From Flavobacteriales bacterium (GTDB lineage: Bacteria > Bacteroidota > Bacteroidia > Flavobacteriales_F > PHOS-HE28): DNA of 64,000 nt. Positions 16,796-23,486 of this stretch are shown here, one piece after another. The stretch is from NCBI GenBank assembly GCA_016717225.1, contig JADKGB010000011.1:105516-169515 (forward strand). The letters run 5' to 3'. Position 1 is the stretch's first letter. Each line of letters begins with the position of its first letter. The translations under genes and the position numbers were made by a program. A model generated the notes under the pieces. It worked only from the letters and a program-made list of their open reading frames with translations. It searched no databases and was not told the DNA's origin.

Positions 16796-17692
16796 TTGCA
16801 GCAACCCGTATCTATAGTATCGACCGTTTCCTTTGGCGCCAAGCTGAAGGAAGTTGTTGCCCTGTTCAAGCTCAGGCTTACCTCATTGGTAGTTTTCAGT
16901 GCGGTATTGGGTTACTGGATGGGAGTCCCCGCTGGAGGTTTCGATCTGATGAATGCGGCGATGTTGTCCATCGCTGGTTTGCTGGTGACCGGCGCCAGCA
17001 ATGCGTTCAACCAGGTTTTGGAAATAGAGGCCGACGGCCTGATGAAGAGGACATCCGATCGACCCTTGGTCCGTGGCACTGTTGGTGTGGCCGAAGCTGT
17101 GGTGATCGCTTCGTTGGCTGCTATCGGAGGGGTTCTTCTATTGTGGACGCGTTTCGGCCCGCTTACCGGTATTCTTGGCATGCTTTCCATCTTCATGTAT
17201 GTGGCGCTCTACACGCCTATGAAGAAATGGAGCGCATGGAGCGTTTTTGTTGGAGCGTTTCCGGGGGCCTTCCCTCCGATGTTGGGTTATGTAGCAGCTA
17301 CGGGTCATTTTGGATTGGGCCCCGGGTTGCTTTTCGCCATGCAGTTCATGTGGCAGTTCCCTCATTACTGGGCCATAGCCTGGGTGCTTCACGAAGACTA
17401 CCAATTGGCAGGGTACCACATGCTGCCCAGCAAAGGTGGACGAGACGGATTTACCGCATGGCTGATCCTTTTGTACACCTTGTTTGTTATCCCTATAGGT
17501 ATGCTGCCATGGGTATTCGGTTTCGTCAATGTTTATGCTGCGATCGTGGCGTTGATGTGCGGTTTTGTAATGCTGGTTCCGGCTGTGCAATTGTTCCGTT
17601 CGCGCGACAAGAAGCATGCGCGTAAATTGATGTTCGCGAGTTTCATATACCTACCCCTCGTGCAGATCGCCTATGTGATCTTCAAACCATGA
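16796..17692 (+). CDS. ctaB: Protohaem IX farnesyltransferase (haem O synthase)
   Basis: 298 residues from a TTG at 16796. The frame is open from 16706, but that extension precedes the promoter box and has no family similarity. UbiA-type prenyltransferase: the first Asp-rich motif is represented by NAFNQVLEIEADGLMKRTSDRPL. The CtaB signature WQFPHYWAIAWVLHEDY and about eight membrane helices follow. It adds a farnesyl group to haem b to make haem O (precursor of haem A) for the oxidase encoded next door. Its stop overlaps the next start (ATGA). Confidence 0.95.
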   Translation: MQQPVSIVSTVSFGAKLKEVVALFKLRLTSLVVFSAVLGYWMGVPAGGFDLMNAAMLSIAGLLVTGASNAFNQVLEIEADGLMKRTSDRPLVRGTVGVAEAVVIASLAAIGGVLLLWTRFGPLTGILGMLSIFMYVALYTPMKKWSAWSVFVGAFPGAFPPMLGYVAATGHFGLGPGLLFAMQFMWQFPHYWAIAWVLHEDYQLAGYHMLPSKGGRDGFTAWLILLYTLFVIPIGMLPWVFGFVNVYAAIVALMCGFVMLVPAVQLFRSRDKKHARKLMFASFIYLPLVQIAYVIFKP

Positions 17693-18414
17693 GCGACGCT
17701 TCAGTTATCATCTCCGAAAAGGACCAGAAGGTCCGCGCCCGAAAGAACCTTACTTACTTGCTCCTCTTCGCGATCGTCATGTTTTTCGTGGCGTTGAGCA
17801 GTGCATATGTGGTGAGCCAGAGCAGTGCCGATTTCTGGGTGCATTTCCGCATTCCCAGGGCCTTCTACTACAGCACCGCGGTGATCATCGCGAGCAGTAT
17901 CGCTATTCAGTTCGCCTTGGTGTCGATCCGTAAGGGCAAAGTCTCAGCGGCGACCGGTTTGTTGGTGTTAACGTTGTTGTTGGGTGGGGCCTTCACCCTT
18001 AATCAACGATCGGGTTGGTATGAATTGATGAGCAGGGGCTATTTCATGGTCGGTAAGGTGATGGCCAGCGGTGGTGAGTATGGGACGGATTACACCATTT
18101 CCCGCAAGGGCGTTGATCTGCAAAAGGTTGGTGATCAGTTCTTCCTACCCACAGACCTTCAGCACGTCAAGCCTGTAAACGCCGAAATGGAGGACTACCA
18201 GAACACGGCCAGTTCTTATTTCTACATTCTCACTGTTGGCCACTGGGTACACCTTGCCGGGGGGCTTGTTGTTCTTATGGTGTTGACATTCAAGGCATTA
18301 AGAGGTCGATATAGCGCTGAGAACCATACGGGTATCTGGCAAGGAACCATGTATTGGCATTTTCTCGGGGGGTTATGGGTGTACCTCCTTTTGTTCATCG
18401 CGTTCGTTCATTAA
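17689..18414 (+). CDS. Cytochrome c oxidase subunit III family protein (first copy)
   Basis: 241 residues with about five to six membrane helices, including the COX3-like KNLTYLLLFAIVMFFVALSSAYVV at the start and WQGTMYWHFLGGLWVYLLLFIAFVH at the end. Subunit III stabilises the haem-copper oxidase catalytic core. Bacteroidota oxidase loci often carry two neighbouring subunit III genes, as here. Subunits I and II are not in this window. It lies between ctaB (4-bp overlap) and the second subunit III gene. Confidence 0.85.
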   Translation: MSDASVIISEKDQKVRARKNLTYLLLFAIVMFFVALSSAYVVSQSSADFWVHFRIPRAFYYSTAVIIASSIAIQFALVSIRKGKVSAATGLLVLTLLLGGAFTLNQRSGWYELMSRGYFMVGKVMASGGEYGTDYTISRKGVDLQKVGDQFFLPTDLQHVKPVNAEMEDYQNTASSYFYILTVGHWVHLAGGLVVLMVLTFKALRGRYSAENHTGIWQGTMYWHFLGGLWVYLLLFIAFVH

Positions 18415-18419
18415 CATTG
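18412..18419 (+). promoter_or_regulatory. Possible internal -7 box before second subunit III gene
   Basis: TAACATTG followed by CGCCC, overlapping the upstream stop codon and 19 bp before the ATG at 18438. It resembles the other -7 boxes but deviates at one T. Confidence 0.3.
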
Positions 18420-18437
18420 CGCCCGCAAAACCGAACC

Positions 18438-19322
18438 ATGTCAGGCGAAGCGAGCAAGTCCATTCCAAACGACGTCCTCTGGGGCGGCGGTCGTTCCCCG
18501 TTCAGCGTGAGCTACGGGAAGATGATGATGTGGTTTTTTCTGGTGTCCGACGCCCTCACCTTCAGCGCCCTGCTGGTAGGTTATGGGTTCGCACGGCACA
18601 GCATGCCCCCTGGTGGAAGTTGGCCAATGGGCGAAAGCGTCTTCCGGGCGCTTCCATTCCTGCATGGCGATTATCCGCTGATCTATGTGGCTTTCATGAC
18701 GGCTGTGCTCATTTTCAGCTCGGTTACCATGGTACTGGCGGTGGAAGCTGGCCATCGCATGTACAAGCAAGGGGTGATCAAGTGGTTGTTCCTCACGGTT
18801 ATCGGGGGAGCCATTTTCGTCGGCAGCCAGGTTTGGGAGTGGGGTCACTTTATCCACGGTAGTGGTGGTTCCATTACCATGATGGATGGCAGCAAGTACT
18901 GGGTGCATAATGACGAGCACGACACAGAGAACCCGACCGAAGCCGCAGGGTTCCATTTGGTAAAGGCAGAAGGCGACCGCTATCTCTATGGCACGGAAGA
19001 AGTGGAAGGGAACGAAGCCAAGGCCATTTTCGCTGAGCGTGTTGCTTATACCCACGGCGCGAGCCCGATGTGGAGTAGCGAAGGAACGATCGAGAACGAA
19101 TATGGGCAACCCCAGTACGCCAACTTCTTCTTCTTCATTACGGGTTTCCATGGTTTTCACGTGTTCAGTGGAGTGATCATCAACTTCATTATCCTCATTA
19201 TGGTGGCGCGTGGTGTCTTCCACCGAAGGGGCCACTATGAAATGGTCGAAAAGGCCGGTCTTTACTGGCACTTCGTGGATCTCGTGTGGGTCTTTGTGTT
19301 CACCTTCTTTTACCTCGTTTGA
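18438..19322 (+). CDS. Cytochrome c oxidase subunit III (second copy, with extra periplasmic loop)
   Basis: 294 residues from the ATG at 18438; an open extension upstream overlaps the previous gene and is not family-like. Helical COX3 core: KMMMWFFLVSDALTFSALLVGYG, VAFMTAVLIFSSVTMVLAVEAG, GGAIFVGSQVWEWGH, FFFITGFHGFHVFSGV, and the ending GLYWHFVDLVWVFVFTFFYL. About 80 soluble residues (near 150-230, rich in Asp and Glu) split the helices, a form common in Bacteroidota. The WHFVDLVW motif is typical of subunit III. Confidence 0.92.
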   Translation: MSGEASKSIPNDVLWGGGRSPFSVSYGKMMMWFFLVSDALTFSALLVGYGFARHSMPPGGSWPMGESVFRALPFLHGDYPLIYVAFMTAVLIFSSVTMVLAVEAGHRMYKQGVIKWLFLTVIGGAIFVGSQVWEWGHFIHGSGGSITMMDGSKYWVHNDEHDTENPTEAAGFHLVKAEGDRYLYGTEEVEGNEAKAIFAERVAYTHGASPMWSSEGTIENEYGQPQYANFFFFITGFHGFHVFSGVIINFIILIMVARGVFHRRGHYEMVEKAGLYWHFVDLVWVFVFTFFYLV

Positions 19323-19340
19323 TCGCTCAACCGAACTACA

Positions 19341-19724
19341 ATGGAACGCGACGACATTATTGAATACAGCTTGGATGCTCACCATAGTGAGGAGCACGGC
19401 AAACAGATCCGACGCAAGATCTGGATGGTTACCGCTTTTTTGGCTGCGGTTACAGCGGTTGAAGTATTTCTGGGAGCCTACTGGCGCAACATTTTTCCTG
19501 TGGAAACCCACGCTGCGGCTTGGCAGTGGGTGAAATGGGGGTTCATCGTGCTCACATTGGTGAAGGCTACCTACATCGTAATGACCTTTATGCACTTGGG
19601 CGATGAGCGTCGCAGCATTCGCAGCGTGATCCTGCTGCCGTACGGCCTGTTCATCATGTACTTGATCTTCATCGCCATCTGGGAATCGAACTACGTTAAC
19701 CGGATGTTGGAGTTGTTCCAGTGA
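19341..19724 (+). CDS. Cytochrome c oxidase subunit IV family protein
   Basis: 127 residues, with three predicted helices after a charged cytoplasmic head (MERDDIIEYSLDAHHSEEHGKQIRRKI). The middle helix region WGFIVLTLVKATYIVMTFMHL carries the KA..V...FMHL pattern of the CtaF/CyoD-like subunit IV family. It is part of the ctaB-coxIII-coxIII-coxIV-sco order. The next gene starts with a GTG overlapping this stop by 4 bp. Confidence 0.85.
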   Translation: MERDDIIEYSLDAHHSEEHGKQIRRKIWMVTAFLAAVTAVEVFLGAYWRNIFPVETHAAAWQWVKWGFIVLTLVKATYIVMTFMHLGDERRSIRSVILLPYGLFIMYLIFIAIWESNYVNRMLELFQ

Positions 19725-20422
19725 GCGCTGAATTCCAGCCCGCCAGCAAGCGCAGGAAGATCATCGTTCTCTCATTCTTATTGGGCATAGTTCCCGTTGG
19801 GCTGCTGTTCTTCAAGCTTTTCGACAACCATTACACCACCTTGCCCTATTATGGGCAGCACGAGGTGAACGCACCAGGTGATACCACCTACTTCCAGGTG
19901 CCGCCGTTCTCGTTCACGGACCAGGATGGGCAAATCATTACCAACGAAACGGTAAAGGACAAGATCCTTGTGGTCGACTTCATTTTCACGAGCTGTAAGA
20001 GCATTTGCCCCAAAATGACCAAGCGCCTGAGCGGCTTGCAGATCAATCTGCCGCTCAGCGATAAGGCGTACAAGGATGTATTGTTCCTGAGCCACACTGT
20101 GGATCCTGAGCACGATACACCAAAAGTGTTGAAGGAATACGCACGGGAGAACCAAGCTGACACTGCCCGTTGGAAATTCCTTACGGGTGATGCAGCCACT
20201 ATTTATAGGCAAGGCAACTTGGGCTATTTGCTTAGCGCGTTGGTGGACAGTGCCAGTGCTGAGCAATTCGTGCACTCACCCAATTTCGTTCTTGTGGACA
20301 AGCGTCGACACATCCGTGGCGTTTACGATGGCACTACCTCGCAAGGAGTGAATGACCTGGTGCAAGACATCAAGTTGCTTATCGGAGAAGAAAGGAGACG
20401 CGTACGCGAGGCGAACCCCTGA
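19721..20422 (+). CDS. SCO1/SenC family copper chaperone
   Basis: 233 residues from a GTG overlapping the previous stop. A membrane anchor (about residues 13-32) is followed by a periplasmic thioredoxin-like domain. Copper ligands are visible: CKSIC in FTSCKSICPKMTKR, and the distal histidine in FVHSPNFVLVD. Sco proteins deliver copper to, or reduce, the CuA site of oxidase subunit II. The location at the end of the oxidase subunits supports that role. Confidence 0.93.
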   Translation: MSAEFQPASKRRKIIVLSFLLGIVPVGLLFFKLFDNHYTTLPYYGQHEVNAPGDTTYFQVPPFSFTDQDGQIITNETVKDKILVVDFIFTSCKSICPKMTKRLSGLQINLPLSDKAYKDVLFLSHTVDPEHDTPKVLKEYARENQADTARWKFLTGDAATIYRQGNLGYLLSALVDSASAEQFVHSPNFVLVDKRRHIRGVYDGTTSQGVNDLVQDIKLLIGEERRRVREANP

Positions 20423-20432
20423 TCGTTAGCCC

Positions 20433-20984
20433 ATGCCTAAGGCCTATCCGACTGCCGTTGTCCGCATCGCGGAAGCCGTCGCGAAAAGGTGGATCTGGAT
20501 CTTTTCCATCATCGTTTTTCTGGCTGTGGTTATCCTGAACCGCGTGCAAGTGCCCGCGCCGGATGGATTGGATGTGCATGTGTTCGCGCGCATCAACGCG
20601 GTGATCAATAGTGCCGTAAGTGTTTTGCTCCTTGTAGGCTTGTTCAAAGCCAAGGCGGGCAATTGGAAGGCACATCGTGCGGCTATGCTCAGTGCCTTGG
20701 TGCTCAGTGTGCTGTTCCTCGTTTCCTACATCCTGCATCACCTTTTTGCCGGTGAAACCACCTTCGGGGGAACAGGTTCCATCAAGGTGTTCTACTACAT
20801 CATTCTCGCTTCACACATCCTGCTGGCTGGCCTGTCATTGCCGTTCATTTTGCTTACGGCCTATCGTGCACTTAGCGCGGAATTCCCAGCGCACCGCAAA
20901 TTGGCAAAACGCGTATGGCAGGTCTGGTTCTACGTGAGCGTTACTGGGGTTGTGGTGTATGTACTGATATCGCCCTACTACTGA
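20433..20984 (+). CDS. DUF420 membrane protein
   Basis: 183 residues with five predicted helices. DUF420 marks: conserved histidines and asparagines in HVFARINAVINSAVSVLLL, HRAAMLSALVLSVLFLVSYILHH, YYIILASHILLAG and YRALSAEFPAHRKLAKRVW. DUF420 genes repeatedly sit beside sco and oxidase genes, and a role in oxidase assembly (as proposed for Bacillus CtaM/YozB) is the natural inference. It lies 10 bp after the sco gene. Confidence 0.85.
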   Translation: MPKAYPTAVVRIAEAVAKRWIWIFSIIVFLAVVILNRVQVPAPDGLDVHVFARINAVINSAVSVLLLVGLFKAKAGNWKAHRAAMLSALVLSVLFLVSYILHHLFAGETTFGGTGSIKVFYYIILASHILLAGLSLPFILLTAYRALSAEFPAHRKLAKRVWQVWFYVSVTGVVVYVLISPYY

Positions 20985-20986
20985 CC

Positions 20987-20994
20987 TACTTTTG
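20987..20994 (+). promoter_or_regulatory. -7 box immediately before a start codon
   Basis: TACTTTTG fits the consensus exactly. Its last G is 4 nt before the ATG at 20999, so an mRNA started at the usual distance would begin at or next to the AUG. Confidence 0.5.
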
Positions 20995-20998
20995 TGAC

Positions 20999-21256
20999 AT
21001 GAAGCGGTGGATCCTCCTTTTCGCCTTGCTCGTGTGGCTCCTTCCGCACGACCTCCATGCCCAAGGTTGCGCCATGTGCAAGGCCACGGTGGAAAGTCAG
21101 GATCAAGGTGGCGTGTTCGGTGGCCAACAAGCCATTGGTGCTGGGCTGAACAAGGGTATTATCATGTTGATGGTTGTGCCCTACGTGCTGCTTTTCCTGT
21201 TTTTCCGCAAGCGTATTCTGGGCTTTTTCAAGGAGTTCGCTGGCGCGAAAGGATAA
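20999..21256 (+). CDS. Small membrane protein with CxxC motif, oxidase-locus associated
   Basis: 85 residues from the ATG at 20999. A signal-like leader (MKRWILLFALLVWLLPHDLHA) is followed by QGCAMCKATVESQDQGG, then GLNKGIIMLMVVPYVLLFLFF as a membrane helix and a basic tail. The CAMC pair could be redox-active or bind metal in the periplasm. Small proteins of this shape occur next to sco/DUF420 genes in Bacteroidota, so a link to oxidase assembly is inferred from context only. It may be transcribed from the box at 20987 without a leader. Confidence 0.72.
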   Translation: MKRWILLFALLVWLLPHDLHAQGCAMCKATVESQDQGGVFGGQQAIGAGLNKGIIMLMVVPYVLLFLFFRKRILGFFKEFAGAKG

Positions 21257-21283
21257 TTCCCGTTCGCCCCCAACTTCGCTGCG

Positions 21284-22183
21284 ATGAAGAAGGTGGATGT
21301 CGCGATAAACGTCTACGGGAAACCAGCGCAAACCGCGGTCACGCTTCTTTCACTTATTGAGCATTCTGGACAGTGGATCGATCGCATCTGGTTCATTGAG
21401 GAGCGGCGGCAGCCGTTCGATGCCCGTTTCGATGAGCTGAAGAATTACCTCGGCGATCGCCTGATCCACTACCGCCCGTGGTTCTGGTTGAGTGTGCGTT
21501 CGCGCAGCCTTCGACTAGCATACAAGGTAGGCCCATTACGACGTTCGGTGCGCTATCAAGTGGCGTGGGAACGTTCAAAACAGCCGTTTTTGTTCATAAC
21601 ACACAATGATGTATTGCACAGAGGTGATGTGATCGGGGCTTTGTTGGAGCATGTAGGTAACCACATCGCCATCGGTCCTGTGGGGCAGTGCTGGAATTGT
21701 TCGGCATCCAGCGCGGGGCTATGCTCATCGGAGAAGTTCGACAAGTACCGTCCAGGTTATCAAGAGTGGCTACGAGTGTCCACACAGTTCAAGGGTGCGC
21801 GATCCGAACAGTACGAATGGACCATGGATCATCGAAAACCCTGGCCTTTGCCAGAGTGCCGCCTCAACGAGTGGTCCGCGATGATCAACTTACAGGTTGC
21901 CAAGAAAGTCACCATGCCGGTGGGCCCCGCGGTACCCTTTGGTGCCAGTTTTGGATTGGACATTGGCACACAATGGTTCCACGATGTAATGAACATGCCC
22001 CTGGGTGCTCCAGGCAGCAAACTCGGTGTGAAGCATTTCGACACCATGCCATTTGCCTTGCATGCATGGGCGAGTACCACTGGGGGTGGACATGCAGCGT
22101 TATCGCACAAGGCTACCTATGATGCTGGCGAAGCCCTGGCTTTGCAGCACTTGCGAACCCACTATTCCAATTTCCCTTGTTGA
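21284..22183 (+). CDS. Probable GT-A-type glycosyltransferase
   Basis: 299 residues, no signal peptide. The start (MKKVDVAINVYGKPAQTAVTLLSLIEHSG) has the beta-strand/helix pattern of a GT-A nucleotide-sugar fold. A later HNDVLHRGDVIGALLEHV resembles the stretch around a DxD-like metal site, though the exact motif is not clear. The C-terminal half contains several Cys and Trp residues (GPVGQCWNCSASSAGLC) of unknown role. Family assignment is by fold resemblance only; donor and acceptor cannot be inferred. It stands alone between the oxidase locus and the metH riboswitch. Confidence 0.6.
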   Translation: MKKVDVAINVYGKPAQTAVTLLSLIEHSGQWIDRIWFIEERRQPFDARFDELKNYLGDRLIHYRPWFWLSVRSRSLRLAYKVGPLRRSVRYQVAWERSKQPFLFITHNDVLHRGDVIGALLEHVGNHIAIGPVGQCWNCSASSAGLCSSEKFDKYRPGYQEWLRVSTQFKGARSEQYEWTMDHRKPWPLPECRLNEWSAMINLQVAKKVTMPVGPAVPFGASFGLDIGTQWFHDVMNMPLGAPGSKLGVKHFDTMPFALHAWASTTGGGHAALSHKATYDAGEALALQHLRTHYSNFPC

Positions 22184-22188
22184 CCGGT

Positions 22189-22196
22189 TATATTCG
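22189..22196 (+). promoter_or_regulatory. -7 box of the metH transcript
   Basis: TATATTCG followed by CCCC, 38 nt before the riboswitch P1 stem, so transcription would begin just upstream of the aptamer. Confidence 0.55.
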
Positions 22197-22233
22197 CCCC
22201 ACGTTCTTTTCATTCCGGCCTTGAGCCGGGACG

Positions 22234-22358
22234 CTTATCGAGAAAGGCTGAGGGTAATGGCCCTGAGACGCCTTGACAACCCCTCCTTGGTCCCACCGGG
22301 AGTACGGTGCCAAATCCATCCTTGCGCGCCCTGTTCGCGTGTTCCAGGTACAGATGAG
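22234..22358 (+). ncRNA. SAM-I (S-box) riboswitch
   Basis: About 125 nt upstream of the methionine synthase genes. P1 pairs CTTATC (22234-22239) with GATGAG (22353-22358). S-box consensus elements follow in order: GAGAAAGG, GAGGG then TGGCCC, GACGCC then TTGACAACC, and the conserved GGTGCCAAATCC in the P3-P4 region. A rho-independent terminator follows, and its 5' arm can instead pair with the 3' strand of P1. SAM binding should therefore stabilise P1, allow termination and switch metH off. Confidence 0.9.
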
Positions 22359-22393
22359 CTGAGATCAGGTGCATCGCGAAAGCGGTTCAACGA

Positions 22394-22425
22394 CCTCATC
22401 CGGCTTCTACGGGTGGGGTTTTTTT
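22394..22425 (+). terminator. Rho-independent terminator of the SAM-I switch
   Basis: CCTCATCCG (22394-22402), 7-nt loop, CGGGTGGGG (22410-22418), then seven T. CTCATC (22395-22400) is complementary to GATGAG of riboswitch P1 (22353-22358), giving the alternative antiterminator pairing. Confidence 0.88.
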
Positions 22426-22484
22426 ATTCCGCGCGGGAGCTCATAGAGCCAAAGCGGGGATCGGCCTGAAGTAATTGGATTGAC

Positions 22485-23486
22485 ATGAAGACGATCGAGG
22501 AGCTGGCGAGCCAACGCATACTGATCCTGGATGGGGCAATGGGTACCATGATCCAGCAATTGGGACTTACGGAAGAAGATTTCCATCCGAAAGGAATGGA
22601 GCAACATGAGATCCTATTGAAGGGCAACAACGAACTGCTCTCGCTCTCTCGGCCCGAAGCGATCAAGAGGATACACGAACAATACCTCGAAGCCGGGGCT
22701 GATATCGTGGAGACCAATACGTTCAGCGCCACAACCATCGCGCAAGCGGAGCACAAGTGCGAACACCTCGTTCGGGAACTGAACCTCGCTTCGGCCCGCC
22801 TTGCCCGTGAAGCGTGTGATGCTTTCACCAAAGCGGATCCTTCCAAACCACGCTTTGTTGCCGGCGCGCTCGGCCCAACGAACAAGACCGCCTCACTTAG
22901 CCCGGATGTGAACGATCCGGGCTATCGTGCTGTGCATTTCGATGATCTCGTAACCGCATACTCCGAACAGGTCGAAGCACTTCTGGACGGCCGGGTCGAT
23001 CTGCTTTTGGTGGAAACCATCTTCGATACGCTCAACGCCAAGGCCGCTTTTTTCGCGATCGATGAGGTTTTCGAGAAAAGGGGAGAACGTGTGCCCCTGA
23101 TGTGCAGTGTGACCATCACCGATGCCAGCGGGCGAACGTTGAGCGGACAGACCATCGATGCGTTCATGATCAGCATGGGCCATGTTGATCTCTTCAGCAT
23201 CGGACTCAATTGTGCGCTCGGTGCCGCGCAAATGAGGCCGTATTTGCAGGTGCTCGCAGAACACGCGAATTGCTTGGTCAGCGTTTATCCGAATGCCGGA
23301 TTGCCCGATCAGTTCGGTGAGTATCGCGAGACACCCGAGGTGACCGCAAGTCTTGTGGGTGAATTCATGCGGGATGGATTGGTGAACATCGTAGGCGGTT
23401 GCTGCGGCACCACTCCACAACATATCGCTGCCCTGGCCAAAGAAGCCGCGAAGCATGCACCACGTAAACTGCCCGTTATCGTATGA
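22485..23486 (+). CDS. metH: Methionine synthase, homocysteine-binding subunit (split MetH, part 1)
   Basis: 333 residues corresponding to the N-terminal homocysteine S-methyltransferase barrel of MetH: ILDGAMGTMIQQLGL at the start, ETNTFSATTIAQAEH, the zinc cysteine in GLNCALGAAQMRPYL, and the double cysteine GGCCGTTPQHI at the end. It transfers the cobalamin-bound methyl group to homocysteine. In E. coli this is fused to the rest of MetH; here it is a separate gene whose stop overlaps the start of the second part by 4 bp. Expression is under the SAM-I riboswitch. Confidence 0.95.
   Translation: MKTIEELASQRILILDGAMGTMIQQLGLTEEDFHPKGMEQHEILLKGNNELLSLSRPEAIKRIHEQYLEAGADIVETNTFSATTIAQAEHKCEHLVRELNLASARLAREACDAFTKADPSKPRFVAGALGPTNKTASLSPDVNDPGYRAVHFDDLVTAYSEQVEALLDGRVDLLLVETIFDTLNAKAAFFAIDEVFEKRGERVPLMCSVTITDASGRTLSGQTIDAFMISMGHVDLFSIGLNCALGAAQMRPYLQVLAEHANCLVSVYPNAGLPDQFGEYRETPEVTASLVGEFMRDGLVNIVGGCCGTTPQHIAALAKEAAKHAPRKLPVIV

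Noticed and set aside
17689..19322. Two adjacent oxidase subunit III genes as a recent duplication
   Set aside because: They are very different in sequence and length, and paired subunit III genes are normal in Bacteroidota oxidase loci.
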